NCBI RefSeq assembly: GCF_001687335.1
Contig: NZ_MAGO01000014.1
Span: 1-51,768 of the forward strand
Direction: 5' to 3'
Source of the DNA: Dissulfuribacter thermophilus
Lineage (GTDB): Bacteria > Desulfobacterota > Dissulfuribacteria > Dissulfuribacterales > Dissulfuribacteraceae
Length of the DNA stretch: 51,768 nucleotides
The notes under the pieces: model-generated
The model's database searches: none
What the model was told of the DNA's origin: nothing
What the model saw: only the letters and a program-made list of their open reading frames with translations
Position numbers and translations under genes: made by a program
Shown here: piece after piece, positions 50,393-51,768 of the stretch
Numbering within the stretch: position 1 is the stretch's first letter
Layout: each line of letters opens with the position of its first letter

Positions 50393-50769
50393 AACGGAAA
50401 ATTTGATAGTATGCTCTCCATAAATACTGCATGATATAGGAATTAAATTACGTTCTAACTTAATTTCCGATTTCAGGTGCAGAAGCATGTCCCCACTAAA
50501 CACCAATAGTAAAGAAATAAAGAGTCAATTCTTTATTATTGACAAAAATAGAAACGGTCTCAGGCTTTGAATGTATGTATATACAGTTGAAACCGGACGA
50601 GTTCAAAGTTTAATCTTGAAAATTATTTTTATGGAGCTTACTTCTTTGTTACCATGTGAAAATTGCTATTGATCTATCAGGTGAAGTATTTACTCAGCAT
50701 ATGTTATGATATGCATATTAAATTTTATATGCATTCTTTTTTTGCGGCATTTGAAGTGCATAATTTGGG
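50393..50769. other. Gene-free AT-rich stretch
   Basis: No gene supported. AATAAAGA/TCTTTATT at 50516-50537 forms an 8-bp AT hairpin; a second hairpin with a T-run is listed as a terminator; the 19-nt dispersed motif is at 50748-50766, directly before the transposase remnant. Confidence 0.6.
50711..50743 (+). terminator. AT-rich hairpin followed by a T-run
   Basis: ATGCATAT and ATATGCAT form an 8-bp stem with an 8-nt loop, followed by TC and seven T. It could end transcription of the radical SAM gene, 320 bp upstream, although the stem is weak. Confidence 0.4.
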
Positions 50770-51081
50770 TTGAAGCCCATGATAGAGAGGTCCAGTAAGA
50801 CTTGTAAGGTGTTGTCTCCTGATGAAGATATTTTTAAGGAAGTAAAGTTGACTGCTTATGCTGGGTTTCACACAAAGAAGAACATAGAGATGGTCTTCAG
50901 CCAGGGAATAGATGCCTATATAGCAGATAGGCAGTTTCGCAAACGAGATCCCAGGTTCAGGGACCGAGATCGTTTCAAACAAATAGTTCGAAAGGAGAGA
51001 AAATCCCGCTTTACCCTCAGAGGCAAGCGTACCCAGTGGCTTCTTTACTGCTTAGTGCACAATATTAGCAAAATCCACTGA
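50770..51081 (+). pseudogene. IS1182-type transposase remnant with internal deletion
   Basis: A 103-codon fragment. It contains KVLSPDEDIFKEVKLTAYAGFHTKKNIEMVFSQGIDAYIADRQFRKRDPRF, the middle of an IS1182-type transposase (where LTADAGFH is usual, here Y replaces the acidic residue). It then jumps after FKQIVRKERK to RFTLRGKRTQWLLYCLVHNISKI, the C-terminal end of that family. The N-terminal half and the roughly 150-residue segment between these pieces are missing. It cannot be active. It lies between the 19-nt motif and the second direct repeat. Confidence 0.85.
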
Positions 51082-51098
51082 TTTGCATTTGGATTTAG

Positions 51099-51274
51099 TT
51101 GATAAAAATATGTTGAAACATGAGATGAGGTTGTAAAAAAATAAAAAATAAGGAGGGATGGAGTTCGGATGTCCAGAGTTTCCGACGATTTTCCTGTAAC
51201 TAGATCGTTTAAGGGAAATAGATTTCCGGAAAGGAATCAGGCTGGAAATTATATTTTTATAAAAACTCGTTAGA
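51099..51274 (+). repeat. ~173-bp direct repeat, copy 2
   Basis: Begins TTGATAAAAATATGTTGAAA, 18 bp after the transposase remnant stop, in the same orientation as 48724-48896. Differences cluster in the A-rich part and at GGGGCC versus GATGTC (about 51163-51170). It ends 8 bp before the membrane-protein start. Confidence 0.85.
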
Positions 51275-51281
51275 TGAAAAA

Positions 51282-51768
51282 ATGAATAATAATATGAAAC
51301 ATGCATTGAAGACAGGTATTTCGTTCGGTTTAACCTCTGGAACAATCACTACTCTAGGGCTCATAGTAGGGTTGCATTCTGGAACCCATTCAAAAATAGT
51401 TGTGATAGGTGGGATTATTACTATAGCAATAGCTGATGCTTTTTCTGACGCCTTGGGGATACATGTATCTGAAGAATCAGAAAATATTCATACACAGAAA
51501 CAAATTTGGGCATCTACAATTGTAACATTCTTATCCAAATTTATATTTGCTTTTACATTTCTCATCCCTTTAGTATTTCTACCGCTTGAAAAAGCGATCT
51601 TAGTAAGCATTGCTTGGGGATTTTCTGTTTTGACAATGCTCAGTTATATCCTGGCCAAAGCCCAACGAGAAAAACCTTGGAAAATAATTTTAGAACATCT
51701 TTTAATCGTTATGGTTGTTATAGCTATCACTCACTATATAGGTGACTGGATTGCCGGTATAGGAAAAT
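51282..51768 (+). CDS. VIT1/CCC1-like membrane protein, 3' end cut by window
   Basis: The first 162 codons of a membrane protein whose frame is still open at the window edge. MKHALKTGISFGLTSGTITTLGLIVGL matches the N-terminal helix of VIT1/CCC1-type (vacuolar iron transporter-like) proteins; IAIADAFSDALGIHVSEESE is their metal-translocation signature. Further helices are seen at WASTIVTFLSKFIFAFTFLIP, AILVSIAWGFSVLTMLSYIL and HLLIVMVVIAITHYIGDWIAG. Related small proteins may transport Fe2+ or Mn2+ or have other roles. The ATG at 51282 or the one at 51294 could be the start; neither has a clear ribosome site. Confidence 0.85.
   Translation, partial: MNNNMKHALKTGISFGLTSGTITTLGLIVGLHSGTHSKIVVIGGIITIAIADAFSDALGIHVSEESENIHTQKQIWASTIVTFLSKFIFAFTFLIPLVFLPLEKAILVSIAWGFSVLTMLSYILAKAQREKPWKIILEHLLIVMVVIAITHYIGDWIAGIGK

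Overview
The window is from a diderm bacterium with an AT-leaning chromosome. The best fit is a delta-proteobacterial (Desulfobacterota-like) lineage. Reasons: the proteobacterial YdbH-YnbE-YdbL envelope operon, a PilY1/minor-pilin cluster, NtrC-type sigma-54 activators, HDOD-domain signalling proteins, secreted OB-fold (DUF5666/NrfJ-like) proteins and a DUF547 domain. The phylum is an inference; no rRNA gene is present.

Layout. 1-1649: end of an NrfJ-like gene, a PrmA-like methyltransferase and a universal stress protein. 1727-11632 (minus strand): a secreted OB-fold protein, a TIGR01777 epimerase, the ydbL/ynbE/ydbH operon, serC, a GH15-DUF547 fusion and a dihydrolipoamide-dehydrogenase-like flavoprotein. 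11728-14766 (plus): a chimeric phosphoesterase/kinase-remnant/DUF1566 protein, a HAD phosphatase and a beta-barrel-like protein. 15116-18987 (minus): a four-gene operon of two secreted proteins with Cys/His/Met-rich tails, a membrane histidine kinase and a sigma-54 activator. It reads like an independent analogue of the ZraPSR metal/envelope stress system, with a candidate -24/-12 promoter and an upstream palindrome. 19374-23045 (plus): a pentapeptide-repeat ion channel, an HDOD protein and an AsmA-like protein. 24293-31057 (minus): a complete minor-pilin/PilY1 operon headed by a small secreted OB-fold protein. 32064-38270: an M48 peptidase with TPRs and two large signalling kinases. 38364-47495 (plus): YjbQ, MltB-like transglycosylase, M24 peptidase, guaA, dnaE, a pyruvate-kinase C-domain protein, smpB and ssrA (tmRNA).

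From the 3' end of ssrA onward the character changes. There is an IS630-family element with visible inverted repeats, a pair of ~173-bp direct repeats flanking a visibly more GC-rich B12/radical-SAM gene and an internally deleted IS1182-type transposase remnant, and then the start of a VIT1/CCC1-like membrane protein running off the window. This is an accessory region next to tmRNA, a common integration hot spot.

The most interesting items are the Zra-like operon with its putative autoregulatory sites, the phosphoesterase/kinase-remnant/DUF1566 chimera, the GH15-DUF547 fusion, the pentapeptide-repeat channel, the OB-fold gene leading the pilin operon, and the repeat structures (a 92-bp inverted dispersed repeat, the 173-bp direct repeats and a 19-nt dispersed motif).
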